A stretch of 64,000 nucleotides of DNA, taken from NCBI RefSeq assembly GCF_900199185.1, contig NZ_OBMI01000003.1, positions 888,041 through 952,040 of the forward strand, written 5' to 3'. The translations under genes and the position numbers were made by a program. Each line of letters starts with the position of its first letter. Within the stretch, counting starts at the first letter, position 1. Positions 21,205-31,010 of the stretch are shown piece by piece. A model generated the notes under the pieces. That model was not told the DNA's origin. It ran no database searches and saw only the letters and a program-made list of their open reading frames with translations. The DNA is from Sphingomonas guangdongensis (GTDB lineage Bacteria > Pseudomonadota > Alphaproteobacteria > Sphingomonadales > Sphingomonadaceae).

Positions 21205-22500
21205 TCAGACCGACCGGGCGCGCAAGCCAAGCAGCGCAAGAAGCGCGACAATCGACCCCATCGCCATCAGGATCGCGACCGTCTGCAATCCGTAACCGGC
21301 CGCGAACAGGAAGCCGGCGACGGCGGGCGCGAGCGCGGAACCACCGCGTCCCACCCCGATCGCGAAGCCGGTGGCGGTCGCGCGCACGTCGGTCGGGAAG
21401 CTCTGCGCAAGCAGGCCGTAGAGCCCGACGACGCCGGCGTTGGTGCAGAAGCCCGCCGCCGCGGCGACCAGTGAGAGCTGCGCCAGGTCGGCCTGCCCCG
21501 CCCCGAACAGCGTCACCAGAACGGCGGAGGCAACCATCGCGACGATCGTCAGCGTCCACAGCCGCACCCGCGCGGTGAGCAGCCCGAGCAAGAGCGAACC
21601 GCACGCGCCCCCGACATTGGCCCAGACCAGTACGCCCGCCGCCGAGGCAGGCGCGAACCCGCGGTCGTTCACGATCTGCGGTATCCACTTCAGGATGAAG
21701 TAGAAGGTCATGATGTGCGCCAGATAGGCGAGCGTCAGCAGAACGGTAGTGCGGACCAGCGCCGGCGAGAACAGCGCCGCGATCGGCAGGCGCGCACGCG
21801 CACCGGTCGGCGCGGGCAGGCTGTCGACCGTGCCGTGACCCATGCGGGTCAGTGTCCGGTTGATCGCGTCCAGCGTCCGCGGCCCGCGCCGCTCGAGCTC
21901 GAAGGCGATCGACTCGGGTGCGAAGAAGTAGACGATCGGGATGAACGCGAGCGTGACAACGGCGCCGAACTCGAACACCGCCGTCCAGTCGTAGAGCCGC
22001 AGCAGCTGCGCCGCAATCGAGCCGCCGATGATCGCGCCGACCGGATAGCCTGCCGCCATCAGCACCACCGCCAGGCTGCGCCGCGCGGCGTTGGACGCCT
22101 CCGCTACCGCCGCGTTGGTCGCGGCCAGCATCCCGCCGATGCCGAGCCCGGTCAGCACGCGCCAGACCGAGAGCGTCGCGATGTTCTGCGCAGTGGAGGC
22201 GAGGAACATGCCGGCTGCCATCACCACCAGGCAGCCGAGGATGGTTCGGCGTCGGCCGATCCGGTCGGCGACCCCGCCCAGGATGATGGAGCCGATCGCC
22301 ATCCCGACGAGCTCCATCGACAGCACGATGCCGAGCGCCGCGCGGTCGATCCCCCAGTCGCGGGTGATGCCGGGTGAGGCGAAGCTGATCGACAGCACGT
22401 CGAAACCGTCGAGCGCGTTAAGCCCGATCATGACCGACACAACGACCCACTGGAACCGCGACATCGGCCGCTGATCGATAATGTCCCGCGGATCCGCCAT
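21205..22500 (-). CDS. MFS transporter, aromatic acid:H+ symporter type
   Basis: A 431-residue, 12-helix major facilitator of the aromatic acid symporter group (PcaK/VanK-like). The N-terminal helix carries GLNALDGFDVLSISFA, where acidic residues are typical of this group; the loop motif GGVADRIGRRRT follows helix 2. Placed between an IclR regulator and the FerC-like repressor, opposite ferBA, it is the best candidate in the window for uptake of ferulate, vanillate or 4-hydroxybenzoate across the inner membrane. Substrate is inferred from context. Confidence 0.85.
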   Translation of the reverse strand: MADPRDIIDQRPMSRFQWVVVSVMIGLNALDGFDVLSISFASPGITRDWGIDRAALGIVLSMELVGMAIGSIILGGVADRIGRRRTILGCLVVMAAGMFLASTAQNIATLSVWRVLTGLGIGGMLAATNAAVAEASNAARRSLAVVLMAAGYPVGAIIGGSIAAQLLRLYDWTAVFEFGAVVTLAFIPIVYFFAPESIAFELERRGPRTLDAINRTLTRMGHGTVDSLPAPTGARARLPIAALFSPALVRTTVLLTLAYLAHIMTFYFILKWIPQIVNDRGFAPASAAGVLVWANVGGACGSLLLGLLTARVRLWTLTIVAMVASAVLVTLFGAGQADLAQLSLVAAAAGFCTNAGVVGLYGLLAQSFPTDVRATATGFAIGVGRGGSALAPAVAGFLFAAGYGLQTVAILMAMGSIVALLALLGLRARSV

Positions 22501-22595
22501 GCCGCCTTCCCCTCCGTTCCGTTTCTTCGCCTACCGCTATGCCAGACAACACCTAGCGGCAAGTGCCCGCTTGCCACGGACACGTCCGGGTCCGC

Positions 22596-23342
22596 TCAGC
22601 TACCCTCGAGCAGCGCGGCGACACGTCCGAGCAGGTCGACGATCCGTGCTCGGAGCGCGGGCGTGTCGCGAGTCTGGGGGTAGGCCACGCTGAACGCGCC
22701 TGCGACCTCGCCGCCGACGATCGCGGCTCGCCCGATCCCGATGATGCCGAGGTCGTACTCGCCGATGGTGACCGCCACCCCGTCGCGGCGGGCGATGGCG
22801 AGTTCGGCCCGCAGCACCGCCTCGTCGGTGACGGTCCGCTCGGTAAAGGGCAGTCGCTCGCTTTCCTTGAAGTAGCGGTCGAGCTCGGCGTCAGGCAGCG
22901 CCGCCAGGATCGCCTTGCCGGCCGCGAAGCCGTGCAACCCGTTGTGGGCGCCGGGCGGAACGGCGTAGCGGAGCGCCTGCTCGCTGGTCTCGGTGACCAG
23001 CGCCTCCAGCTGCCAGCCATCGCGCACGAAGAAGGAGCTAGTTTCGTTCAGCTGCGTGCGCAGCGTGCGGACGAGCGGCGCCGCGCGATCGGCCAGGCTG
23101 AAGCCGCGCTCGCGCAGTCGCAGCCGCTCCAGCCCCGCCCCGGGCAGGTAGCGTCGCCCGTCCCGCGCGAGGTAACCGCGCGCGACCAGCGTGGAAAGCA
23201 GGTAGGACAGGCTGCTGATTGGGATGCCCAGCCCGGTCGCGATCTCCTGCGCGACCAGCGGCTGGCCGCGCGCGATCACCAGCTCGATGATGTCGAGCGC
23301 ACGGTTCGCGGACTTGACCCCGCCTTGATCCCTGTCAGCCAT
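22596..23342 (-). CDS. IclR-family transcriptional regulator
   Basis: A 248-residue IclR regulator: N-terminal winged helix (about 10-70; ALDIIELVIARGQ, then ATGLGIPISSLSYLLSTLVARGYL) and C-terminal effector domain with LHGFAAGKAILA and the late GEVAGAFSVAYP segment. It sits at the head of the leftward MFS-ferC genes and downstream of the MetE-like gene, so it may control either. IclR proteins often govern aromatic catabolism. Start at 23342 chosen to precede the HTH without a long unconserved extension. Confidence 0.88.
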   Translation of the reverse strand: MADRDQGGVKSANRALDIIELVIARGQPLVAQEIATGLGIPISSLSYLLSTLVARGYLARDGRRYLPGAGLERLRLRERGFSLADRAAPLVRTLRTQLNETSSFFVRDGWQLEALVTETSEQALRYAVPPGAHNGLHGFAAGKAILAALPDAELDRYFKESERLPFTERTVTDEAVLRAELAIARRDGVAVTIGEYDLGIIGIGRAAIVGGEVAGAFSVAYPQTRDTPALRARIVDLLGRVAALLEGS

Positions 23343-23393
23343 CCGCCAATCATGACGGAGTGCGGCGGCGTGATCCAGCCGCACTCGCGCCCG

Positions 23394-24500
23394 TCAGCCC
23401 CACACCTCGCGCGCGACATCCTGAACCAGTCGCAGCTTGGCCGACTGCTGCTCCACCTCGATGTCGTTGCCGTGGACGGTGGAGGAGAAGCCGCACTGCG
23501 GCGACAGCGCGAGCTGGTCGAGCGGGGCGTGACGCGCGGCCTCATCAATGCGGGCACGGATCTCGGCTGCGGACTCGAGCGCGCCGAGCTTGGTCGTGAC
23601 GAGCCCGAGCACCACCGTCTTGCCGGCGGGCAGGTGGCGGAGCGGCGCGAAGTCGCCCGAGCGCGGATCGTCATACTCCAGGAAGTAGCCATCGACCGCG
23701 AGCTCGTTGAACAGCACCTCGGCGACCGGCTCGTAGCCGCCCTCCGCGGCCCAGGACGAGCGGAAGTTGCCTCGGCACAGGTGCACGGTCGCGACCATGT
23801 CGGCCGGGCGATCGCGAACCGAATCGTTGATGATCTGCGCGTACAGTCGCGGCAGCGCATCCGGGTCCATGCCCCGCTTGCGCGCGTTCTCGCGCTGCGT
23901 GTCGTCGCACAGATAGGCGAGGTTGGTGTCGTCAAGCTGGATGTAGCGGCAGCCGGCGTCCGCCAGGCTCGCGATCTCGGCGCGGTAGGCAGCGGCGAGA
24001 TCGGTGTAGAATTCCTCCAGGTCCGGGTAGGTGTCGGGATCGATCGCATCACGCCCGCCGCGGAAGTGCAGCATGGTCGGGGACGGGATCGTCACCTTGG
24101 CGGTCCGGCTCGTGCAGCCCGCGAGGAACTCGTAGTCGGCGCGCTGGATGTCGCGGCCGTGCCCGACCTTGCCCGCGATCTTCATGACAGGAGGTGCGTA
24201 CTCCAGCTCCTTGCCGCCGTGCTGATGGAACTTGACCTGGGTGCCGCCAGCCTCCTCAACGCCGTCGAGCTGGAGCAGGAAGTCGGTGTGGAAGTAGGTG
24301 CGACGAAACTCACCGTCGGTCACGCCCTCGTAGCCGAGCTCTTCCTGATAGCGGACGATGTCACGGATCGCGTCGTCCTCGACCGTGCGGAGCGTCGACG
24401 CGTCGATCTCGCCGGCCTTGAACGCGGTGCGGGCGTCGATCAGCGCCTTGGGCCGGAGGAAGCTGCCGACGTGATCGGCACGGAATGGGGGCGTCGGCAT
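23394..24500 (-). CDS. MetE-like cobalamin-independent methyltransferase
   Basis: A 368-residue protein equal to the C-terminal catalytic domain of MetE. Zinc-ligand positions are intact: His and Cys in TVHLCRGN, the Glu in FLEYDDPRSGDF, and Cys in SPQCGFSST. Such short MetE relatives accept methyl donors other than methyltetrahydropteroyl triglutamate, or are uncharacterised. In a window with THF-dependent O-demethylation it could draw methyl groups into methionine, which is speculation. The start at 24500 (MPTPPFRADHVGSF) matches the family beginning. Confidence 0.85.
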   Translation of the reverse strand: MPTPPFRADHVGSFLRPKALIDARTAFKAGEIDASTLRTVEDDAIRDIVRYQEELGYEGVTDGEFRRTYFHTDFLLQLDGVEEAGGTQVKFHQHGGKELEYAPPVMKIAGKVGHGRDIQRADYEFLAGCTSRTAKVTIPSPTMLHFRGGRDAIDPDTYPDLEEFYTDLAAAYRAEIASLADAGCRYIQLDDTNLAYLCDDTQRENARKRGMDPDALPRLYAQIINDSVRDRPADMVATVHLCRGNFRSSWAAEGGYEPVAEVLFNELAVDGYFLEYDDPRSGDFAPLRHLPAGKTVVLGLVTTKLGALESAAEIRARIDEAARHAPLDQLALSPQCGFSSTVHGNDIEVEQQSAKLRLVQDVAREVWG

Positions 24501-24587
24501 CCTCTGGACTCCTGGGATTGTAGGTCGGCGTAACAATGCCGCTCGTAGGCGAGACGAGGGCCAGCACGCAACGGCGCGCACGCCAAT

Positions 24588-26084
24588 TCAGCGCGCAGCG
24601 AGCTCGCTCACCAGCAACGGATCGGGGCGGCAGACGTAGGACGCGGCCGAGCGCTCGTCCCCGCCAGTGAACACCGCCGCGTTCGGGGCGGCGCAGAGCG
24701 CCCGCGTGAACTCGGGCTTGCCCACCGTCAGGCGGGTGCCGACGATCCGCTCGGGCGCCTGGCCCTGCTCGACCCAGCGGATCAGCGCCCACAGCATGTC
24801 GCGTGAGGGATCGTCGGGGTAGCTCTCCTGCCCCGATGCGCCGAAGCTGTCGACGCCGGGACCGCCGCGGCAGTGGTACATTCCCGGCACCATGAACAGC
24901 CGCACCGCTTCGTCCAGGCGTTCCACACCGCCGTTGGCGCGGGCGAGCGCCGCATAGTAATCGAGCGTGGGGCGGGCGATCACCGACGGGTCCGCCCAGC
25001 CCTGGTAGATGATCGCCTTGCCGCCGCGCGCCAGGAACGGCGCGATCCGGGTCCGATCGGCGCGCAATTCCGGCATGACGCGGTTCGCCGCCACCAGATC
25101 GGCGGTGCGCTGGAAGCGGTCCTCGTCCCAGTTCGGGTCGTTGTAGACGGCATCGGCCCACATCGCGCGGAGCAGCGGTGACGGCGGTCCCGGCCGGGTG
25201 CGGATGCCGGGCAGCAGCCCCTTGTCCATCGGCCGGCCCTGCTCGTCCGGCATCGGCGCGACGATCCGCTCCAGCATGGCGAGCTTCGGCGCCGACAGGC
25301 AGTCTCCCGCCTGCCCCGCTTTGCACAGCAGCGCCGCAGGCCGGAAGCGGCAGGCGAGCGGATTCTCGACGATACCGTCGGCGACTCCGTCCGCACGGTC
25401 GCACGCCTCCGTCGCCTTGCGCTCGTACAGCGCCCAGTCGGCGTCGGACAGCGCACCGGCCGGATCGTTCTTCTGGAGCAGCGCGCCCCACATCATCCTC
25501 ACCGACACCAGCGGCATGTACGGCCCCGGTGCGCCGGCAATGACGCCGTCGTAGTCGCCGGGATAGTTCTGCATTTCCTTGAGCGCCTGGCGCCCGCCAC
25601 CGGAACAGCCAGTGAAGTAGCTGCGGTTCGCGCGTCTGCCGTAGAAGCGCTGGACGATTGCCTTGGCCGCCGCCGCGGTCAGGTGAACGGCGCGGTGCTC
25701 GTAATCGATCCGCGCCTTCGGATTCGCCATCCAGCGCGCCTGCGTGACCTTGTGACCGCTGTCGGTGGTGACGGTGGCGAAGCCCTCCGCCACCCGGCGG
25801 CTCATGTCGAGGTAGTTGTAGATGCCGGCGTCGCCGCCCACGCCCGCGCCGAGCAGCCGGCCGTTCCACTGCGCGGGCAGCCAGAGCTCGAAGCCGATCG
25901 TGCCCTCGATGGTGCCCTCGACCCGGCACAGCGGCTTGCCGACCGGCATTGGCGCGTAGCCGCGTTGCGCGACTGTCGGCGTCCATCCGTTCTGCTCGGC
26001 GACGGCAGTCGCGCGCACGATCGTCGCGCCGCCCAGTTGAGCGCCCGCGAGACTCGCGCACGCGGCCGCCGCCGCCAGCAGCAT
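24588..26084 (-). CDS. Secreted tannase/feruloyl esterase family protein
   Basis: A 498-residue exported esterase with a signal peptide in the first about 16 residues. The nucleophile motif is YFTGCSGGGRQAL; the CS-D-HC architecture of the family is supported by a disulfide-type Cys beside the Ser, an Asp in WADPSV, and the His in PGMYHCRGG. It also has paired Cys residues (CDRADGV, CRF) of the calcium-binding lid. Likely releases ferulate, p-coumarate or gallate from esters outside the inner membrane. It overlaps the TonB receptor gene upstream (TGATG), suggesting joint expression. Confidence 0.9.
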   Translation of the reverse strand: MLLAAAAACASLAGAQLGGATIVRATAVAEQNGWTPTVAQRGYAPMPVGKPLCRVEGTIEGTIGFELWLPAQWNGRLLGAGVGGDAGIYNYLDMSRRVAEGFATVTTDSGHKVTQARWMANPKARIDYEHRAVHLTAAAAKAIVQRFYGRRANRSYFTGCSGGGRQALKEMQNYPGDYDGVIAGAPGPYMPLVSVRMMWGALLQKNDPAGALSDADWALYERKATEACDRADGVADGIVENPLACRFRPAALLCKAGQAGDCLSAPKLAMLERIVAPMPDEQGRPMDKGLLPGIRTRPGPPSPLLRAMWADAVYNDPNWDEDRFQRTADLVAANRVMPELRADRTRIAPFLARGGKAIIYQGWADPSVIARPTLDYYAALARANGGVERLDEAVRLFMVPGMYHCRGGPGVDSFGASGQESYPDDPSRDMLWALIRWVEQGQAPERIVGTRLTVGKPEFTRALCAAPNAAVFTGGDERSAASYVCRPDPLLVSELAAR

Positions 26085-28792
26085 CAGAACTTCACCTGCG
26101 CGGTGAGCGAGACGATGCGCGGGATCGGGTTCGCACCCTGCGGATCATAGCCGCCGGTGGTGTCGACGAAGGGCGGCTCCTCATCGAACAAGTTGCGGAC
26201 GTCGGCGCCGATCGTGACATTGCGGGTCAGCTCGAACCCGACCGACAGGTCGAAGGTGTCGTAGTTGGAGATCTGCTGCCGCGGCGTGACGGTGGTGTTG
26301 AAGTAACCCGCCAGGTGATTCCAGGTCAGGCGGCTGCGCAATCCCCGCCACTGCACGCCTATGTCGGCCTGGTTGCGAAACTTCTGCGTGAAGCCGAAGG
26401 TGTCAACGACGCTGACCAGCCCTGATCCCGGCACCGCCTCGAACAGATAGTCGAGGATGTAGCTGCCCTGGATGCCGGCATCCATCCGGATGTCGCCCAT
26501 CTGCCAGTTGTAGCTGAGCGCGAAGTCCAACCCGCGCAGCAAGGAGGTGCCGAGGTTCTGGCGGCGCCCGTCGGCGATAAAGGTGACCTGGCTCTGGTCG
26601 ATCACGGCGTTGAGCGGCAGGCCGGAGTTGACCAGCCCGCTGATCGTTGCAGCCGTCGGGTTGAACTGCACGAACTGGCGATAGATCGGGTTGGTCAGCA
26701 GCCCCGGCGTACCGCGCAGCGCCTGGATCTGGTCGGTGTAGTCGATTCGAAAGTAGGTGAGGCTCGCGACCAGCCCCGGGATTTCGGGCGGGGCCGCCTC
26801 CACGCCGAATGACCAGGTCGTCGCCTGTTCGGGCTGCAGGTCGGGATTTCCGCCGGCAATGCCGATGCCGATCTGGTTGCCGTTCGGCCCCGGCAGCGTG
26901 TCGAAGTAGAGCCCGGCGCCACCGCCGACCGTCGAAACCTCGGTAAAAGTCGGCGCGCGAAACGACGTGCCATAGGTGCCCTTGAGCGACAGCCCGCGGA
27001 ACGGCTTGTAGGTGACGCCGATCTTCGGATTGGTGGTGCTCCCGAAGTCGCTGTAGTTCTCGTAGCGAAGCGCCGCGCTGAGCGAGAGCTGCTCCAGCCC
27101 CGGTGAGGCGTTCCCCGCGCCGACGATCGGCACGAACAATTCGCCGAACACCGCGTCGACGTTACGCTCCCCATCGCTGCCAACCGCGACCGGCGCGGCC
27201 GAGGTGCCAGTCTGCAGGTCGGTGAAGGTGTACTCGACACGGTGCTCGCCGCCGATTGCCAGGCGAACGTTGCCGCCCGGCAGCGCGAACAACGTGCCGT
27301 CGGCCTGCGCGTTGTAGACGTCGAGTTTCGTGCGGCCGGTGATTACGAACAGGTTGTCGATCAGCCGCGCGTAGGTCGCGGGATTGTTGGTACCGCCGAA
27401 GACATTCAGCGCCGTCGCCGGGTTGGTGTCGCGCAGCGCCGCGGCGAGGGCGGCGGCGTTGGCGCCGTTCTGCCGCCGATTGTCGACCTCCTCCGACTCG
27501 CCATGGCTGTAGTAGGCGGTCGCGCGGAAGTCGCCGAACAGATCGACCTCGACGCCCCCGACAGCGTTCCACGTCTCGTTCCAGAACCGGCGCTGGATCT
27601 GCCCGAACTCCGGATAGAGCGAGTAGGCAACGGTGACGCAGCGCGTGCCGGCCGCAACCCCCGCGCTTGCCGGGCACAGCCCCGGCGTGACCCCGGCAGG
27701 TGCGACGTAGAACGGATTGGTGCTGGGCACGGCCGTGTTGATGTTGGCGATCAGCGGAAGCGTCCCCTCACGCCTGGACCAGAAGCCGTCGGCGAACACG
27801 CGGATGCGGTCGCCGATCTCCTGGCTGAGCGCGCCCGTCAGGCTGAAGCGCTCCTGGTCGGGGATGACCTCCAAGTCGCGGTCGTAGAAGCAGCGGTTGC
27901 TGGTGCCCGCGACCAGACTGCCGCGGTTCGCCGCGGTCACGCCGCCGGTCGGGATCGCGTAGCTGACGCCGTTTGCGGTAATCGTGCCGGGATTGCAGGT
28001 CAGCACCCGCAGGTCGCGCCCGCCGCGCGCGCGGTTGTCGTTCTGGTAGAAGTCGAGGTCGGTGCCGATCAGCGCCGAGTTGTAGGTCCACTCGCCGGCG
28101 AGCATCGCATAGCCGCCGCTCCAGCGCTTGCCGGCGATCGCCGATGCCTGACGCTCGTCATAGTTGCCGTCGGTGAAGCCGTAGCGGCCGCGCGCCTCCA
28201 ATCCGTCGAAGTCGCGGCGCAGGATCAGGTTGACCACGCCGGCGACCGCGTCCGACCCGTAGATCGCCGAGGCGCCGTCGGCGATCACTTCCACGCGGCT
28301 GAGCGCGATGGAGGGAAGCACGGACGGGTCGGTGAACTGACCCTGGGTGCCCTGCGGCGGAAAGCGGCGGCCGTCGTAGAGCAGCAGGGTCGCGTTGGTG
28401 CTGAGCCCGCGCAGGTTGATGCCGGCCCCGCGTGTCGCGTTGGCCGCGCCGTTCTGCGCCGAACCGCCCGCCCGGTTGGCGCCGAGCGAGACCACCTGGG
28501 GCACGCGACGCAGCAGGTCGTTCGTGGAGGTGACCGGCGTTTCCGCGATCTTGGCCTGGTCGATCGCGATCACGCTCGATCCGACCGGCGCGATGCCGCG
28601 GATGCGCGATCCGGTGACGACGATGTCCTGCGCCGCGCCGTCCTCATCGGGCGCGGTGTCGGCGGTGGCGGGCGTTGCCGGCTGCTGATCGGTGACCGGC
28701 TCGGCCGTCTGCGCGGCGGCGGGTGCGGCGAGCGCGAGGGTCAGCGCGAGCGGGGCGGCGCCCAGCAGCAGGCGTTTGGACGTGGTGATCAT
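26084..28792 (-). CDS. TonB-dependent outer-membrane receptor 1
   Basis: A 902-residue receptor with signal peptide (to about AAAQT), TonB-box region followed by DIVVTGSRIRG, plug domain (about 65-190; LRGLSTNATLLLYDGRR, GSDAVAGVVNL), and a 22-strand barrel ending in LTAQVKF with the terminal aromatic. No iron-uptake genes are near; with the coupled esterase it is more likely to import an aromatic or oligomeric plant compound. Closely resembles the other two receptors of this window in the plug. Confidence 0.92.
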   Translation of the reverse strand: MITTSKRLLLGAAPLALTLALAAPAAAQTAEPVTDQQPATPATADTAPDEDGAAQDIVVTGSRIRGIAPVGSSVIAIDQAKIAETPVTSTNDLLRRVPQVVSLGANRAGGSAQNGAANATRGAGINLRGLSTNATLLLYDGRRFPPQGTQGQFTDPSVLPSIALSRVEVIADGASAIYGSDAVAGVVNLILRRDFDGLEARGRYGFTDGNYDERQASAIAGKRWSGGYAMLAGEWTYNSALIGTDLDFYQNDNRARGGRDLRVLTCNPGTITANGVSYAIPTGGVTAANRGSLVAGTSNRCFYDRDLEVIPDQERFSLTGALSQEIGDRIRVFADGFWSRREGTLPLIANINTAVPSTNPFYVAPAGVTPGLCPASAGVAAGTRCVTVAYSLYPEFGQIQRRFWNETWNAVGGVEVDLFGDFRATAYYSHGESEEVDNRRQNGANAAALAAALRDTNPATALNVFGGTNNPATYARLIDNLFVITGRTKLDVYNAQADGTLFALPGGNVRLAIGGEHRVEYTFTDLQTGTSAAPVAVGSDGERNVDAVFGELFVPIVGAGNASPGLEQLSLSAALRYENYSDFGSTTNPKIGVTYKPFRGLSLKGTYGTSFRAPTFTEVSTVGGGAGLYFDTLPGPNGNQIGIGIAGGNPDLQPEQATTWSFGVEAAPPEIPGLVASLTYFRIDYTDQIQALRGTPGLLTNPIYRQFVQFNPTAATISGLVNSGLPLNAVIDQSQVTFIADGRRQNLGTSLLRGLDFALSYNWQMGDIRMDAGIQGSYILDYLFEAVPGSGLVSVVDTFGFTQKFRNQADIGVQWRGLRSRLTWNHLAGYFNTTVTPRQQISNYDTFDLSVGFELTRNVTIGADVRNLFDEEPPFVDTTGGYDPQGANPIPRIVSLTAQVKF

Positions 28793-28860
28793 GGCCTTTC
28801 GTTCCTCTCTCTATGCCCGCTCCCGCTTGTTGCCGCGAATGGGGCCGGTCAGTGGTAAGA

Positions 28861-29889
28861 TCAGTTGGCTTCGGCGCGCGCTGCCCTTGCCGGCCGTGAC
28901 GCGAGCCGCGGCGCGACCGACAGCAGCACGATCGCGGCGATCAGGATGGCCGCGCCGATCAGCTCGGCGGAACGCGGGTATTTGAGCCCCCATCCCGCCG
29001 CGAGGATCAGCGCGGCGCCGACGCCCGCGACCAGGCTGGCGGCACGCTCCAGCGGCACGCAATAGGCGTTCTCGCGCGGGTCGAGCAGGATGATGATCGC
29101 AAACACGGAGACGATCGTCAGCGTCAGTCCGATCACGAACAGCGGCAAGATCACCGGGTCGGTCCAGACCGCCAGGAACCCCCAGCTGAGCTCGCTCGAC
29201 TGGCCGCCGATCCCGCTTGCCGAGACGATCGCGAGGAACAGGACGGAGAGCGGCAGCGCGAGCACCTTCTCCTCGACGAAGTAGCGGCGGACGGAGGCCG
29301 GATCGCCGCTTTTCGAGACCTTGGTCATGACGAGGAGGCGGAGAAAATAGCCGGCGGTGTAGAGCACCACCGTGAGGATCGCGATCGGCGGCAGCTTCAG
29401 CCCGCCGCGGTCGCCAAGCGTCAGCACAAGGGCACCCAGCACCATGACGAGCGCCGTCCAGCTCCACCAGCGCACCCGCCGCCCAAACACAAGATCGACC
29501 AGCGGCGCGATGATGAGGATATCGCCGCGCATCAGCAGCTGGATAAAGGGGATGCTGACGTTCGGGATCGTGAACGAGAGCGGCACGGTAAACAGCACCA
29601 GCGCAGTGCCGAGCCCCGACAGCAGCGTGTAGCGCGTGGGCACCGGCACGCGCGCGCCGGCGATCGTCACGCCGTGCGCGTCACGGTGCCAGCCCGACCA
29701 CCAGATGAAGAGGTACGTCAGCAGCGTGCTGATGATCAGCGATGCGGGCAGCGTCTCCAGCCCGGTCAGCGGGCGGCCGAGCCCGGCGTGCGGAGACGAG
29801 GACAGCAGCTTCAGCAGCACCGCGTTTGGCAGGTAGGCGAGAAAATAGAGAAGGACGTAACCCTCCAGCGGAAAGTCGCGCCAGCGCAT
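28861..29889 (-). CDS. Multi-spanning membrane protein, EamA/DMT-like
   Basis: About 342 residues with around ten hydrophobic helices in two similar halves, the layout of EamA/DMT transporters (e.g. FIQLLMRGDILIIAPLVDLVFGRR in the first half). No strong family signature is recognised. The start is either GTG 29892 or ATG 29889; both overlap the CapA-like stop. It belongs to the P450-CapA-EamA run. A transport role, for instance of a metabolite made by the P450, is a guess. Confidence 0.7.
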   Translation of the reverse strand: MRWRDFPLEGYVLLYFLAYLPNAVLLKLLSSSPHAGLGRPLTGLETLPASLIISTLLTYLFIWWSGWHRDAHGVTIAGARVPVPTRYTLLSGLGTALVLFTVPLSFTIPNVSIPFIQLLMRGDILIIAPLVDLVFGRRVRWWSWTALVMVLGALVLTLGDRGGLKLPPIAILTVVLYTAGYFLRLLVMTKVSKSGDPASVRRYFVEEKVLALPLSVLFLAIVSASGIGGQSSELSWGFLAVWTDPVILPLFVIGLTLTIVSVFAIIILLDPRENAYCVPLERAASLVAGVGAALILAAGWGLKYPRSAELIGAAILIAAIVLLSVAPRLASRPARAARAEAN

Positions 29890-31010
29890 CACGCCGCCTC
29901 CGCCAGCTCGACCATGTCGTCAGCGGGCGTGTAGCGGGCGTTCAGCCCCGCCTCCTTCGTCACCGCCGTCAGATAATCGATCACCTCGGCATGGCGCGCG
30001 GTTCCGGTCTTGCAGAACCGCGGCACCGCGTCGCGGTCGATGTAGAGCGGGAGGAGGCCCGCACGGGTGACGCGCCCGCCCGCGATCTCCAGCCGCGCGA
30101 CCATCGACAGGCGCGATGCGGGCGGGAAATTGTAGAGGCTGTCGAAGTCCGGCTCCCAATTTTCGGCAAGCACCCGAATTTCGTTGAAGCTCTTCGATGC
30201 CGCATGAGCGGCGTCCATGCGCAGGTCGGTCGCGAAATTGCAGAGCGAGTGGAAGACCGGCTTGCCCTCGATCAGCTCGCAGCCCTTCAGAATGTGCGCG
30301 TGCCCGCCGATGATCGCATCGGCGCCAGCCGCGATCGTCGCGCGGGCGACAGCGCGCTGATAGTCGGCCAGCGTCGCGCGGACGAAGTGGATGCCCCAGT
30401 GATGCGAGACGACGACCACGTCATGGGCCGCTTTGGCGGCGCGCACGTCCGCCTCCAACGCGGCCAAGTCCTCGCCGTGCGGCCAGCTGTGGATGCGCGC
30501 AGGCGTCCCCGGCTGATCGTGCTCGATCTGCTCATAGTGGGTAAAAGCGCGCATCGGTGCGCAACCCGGGCGCCGCTCGGTCGCCCAGTAATCCTGCGGC
30601 AGGATAGACGAGTAGGCGAGGATCGCGACGCGGGTGCCGTCACCGAGCGTGATGCTGACGGGGGTGCGCGCCTCGGCGATCGTCGCGCCTGCGCCGACCA
30701 CCTGCATGCCCGCCCGCTCGATATTTCCGACCGTTTCAGAGAAGGCGTCGTTGCCCCAGTCCAGTACGTGATTGCCGGCCATGGAGATCACGTCGAAGCC
30801 GGCGTCGGCGAGCGCGTCGGCGCCGTCAGGCCGCGCCAGCACCGCGTGCCGGGCCTGCGGCGCGCGAACGCCGCTCAGTGCGAAGCTCGTCTCCAGCTGC
30901 CCGAAGACGATGTCGGCGGCGCGCAGCACGTCACGGGTTGCCGTGAAACTCTCCGCATAGTCCGCCCGGTCCATGGCGAGGTCCCCGGTCGCGAGCAGGA
31001 CGTGGCTCAT
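29889..31010 (-). CDS. CapA-family metallophosphatase-like protein
   Basis: A 373-residue protein of the CapA/PgsA fold (calcineurin-like). Metal-site motifs: ATGDLAMDR at the start, VFGQLETSF, AGNHVLDWGND, VVVSHHWGIHF and IIGGHAHILKG. There is no signal peptide, so it acts in the cytoplasm, unlike capsule-linked relatives. It overlaps the P450 (ATGA) and the EamA-like gene. Cytoplasmic CapA-like proteins in catabolic operons are poorly understood; the function is not known. Start at 31010 fits the metal motif; the frame upstream is P450 shadow. Confidence 0.85.
   Translation of the reverse strand: MSHVLLATGDLAMDRADYAESFTATRDVLRAADIVFGQLETSFALSGVRAPQARHAVLARPDGADALADAGFDVISMAGNHVLDWGNDAFSETVGNIERAGMQVVGAGATIAEARTPVSITLGDGTRVAILAYSSILPQDYWATERRPGCAPMRAFTHYEQIEHDQPGTPARIHSWPHGEDLAALEADVRAAKAAHDVVVVSHHWGIHFVRATLADYQRAVARATIAAGADAIIGGHAHILKGCELIEGKPVFHSLCNFATDLRMDAAHAASKSFNEIRVLAENWEPDFDSLYNFPPASRLSMVARLEIAGGRVTRAGLLPLYIDRDAVPRFCKTGTARHAEVIDYLTAVTKEAGLNARYTPADDMVELAEAA

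Noticed and set aside
27242..28858. A 538-codon open frame on the plus strand
   Set aside because: It mirrors TonB receptor 1 and shows low-complexity Val/Gly/Arg composition without motifs; treated as a shadow.
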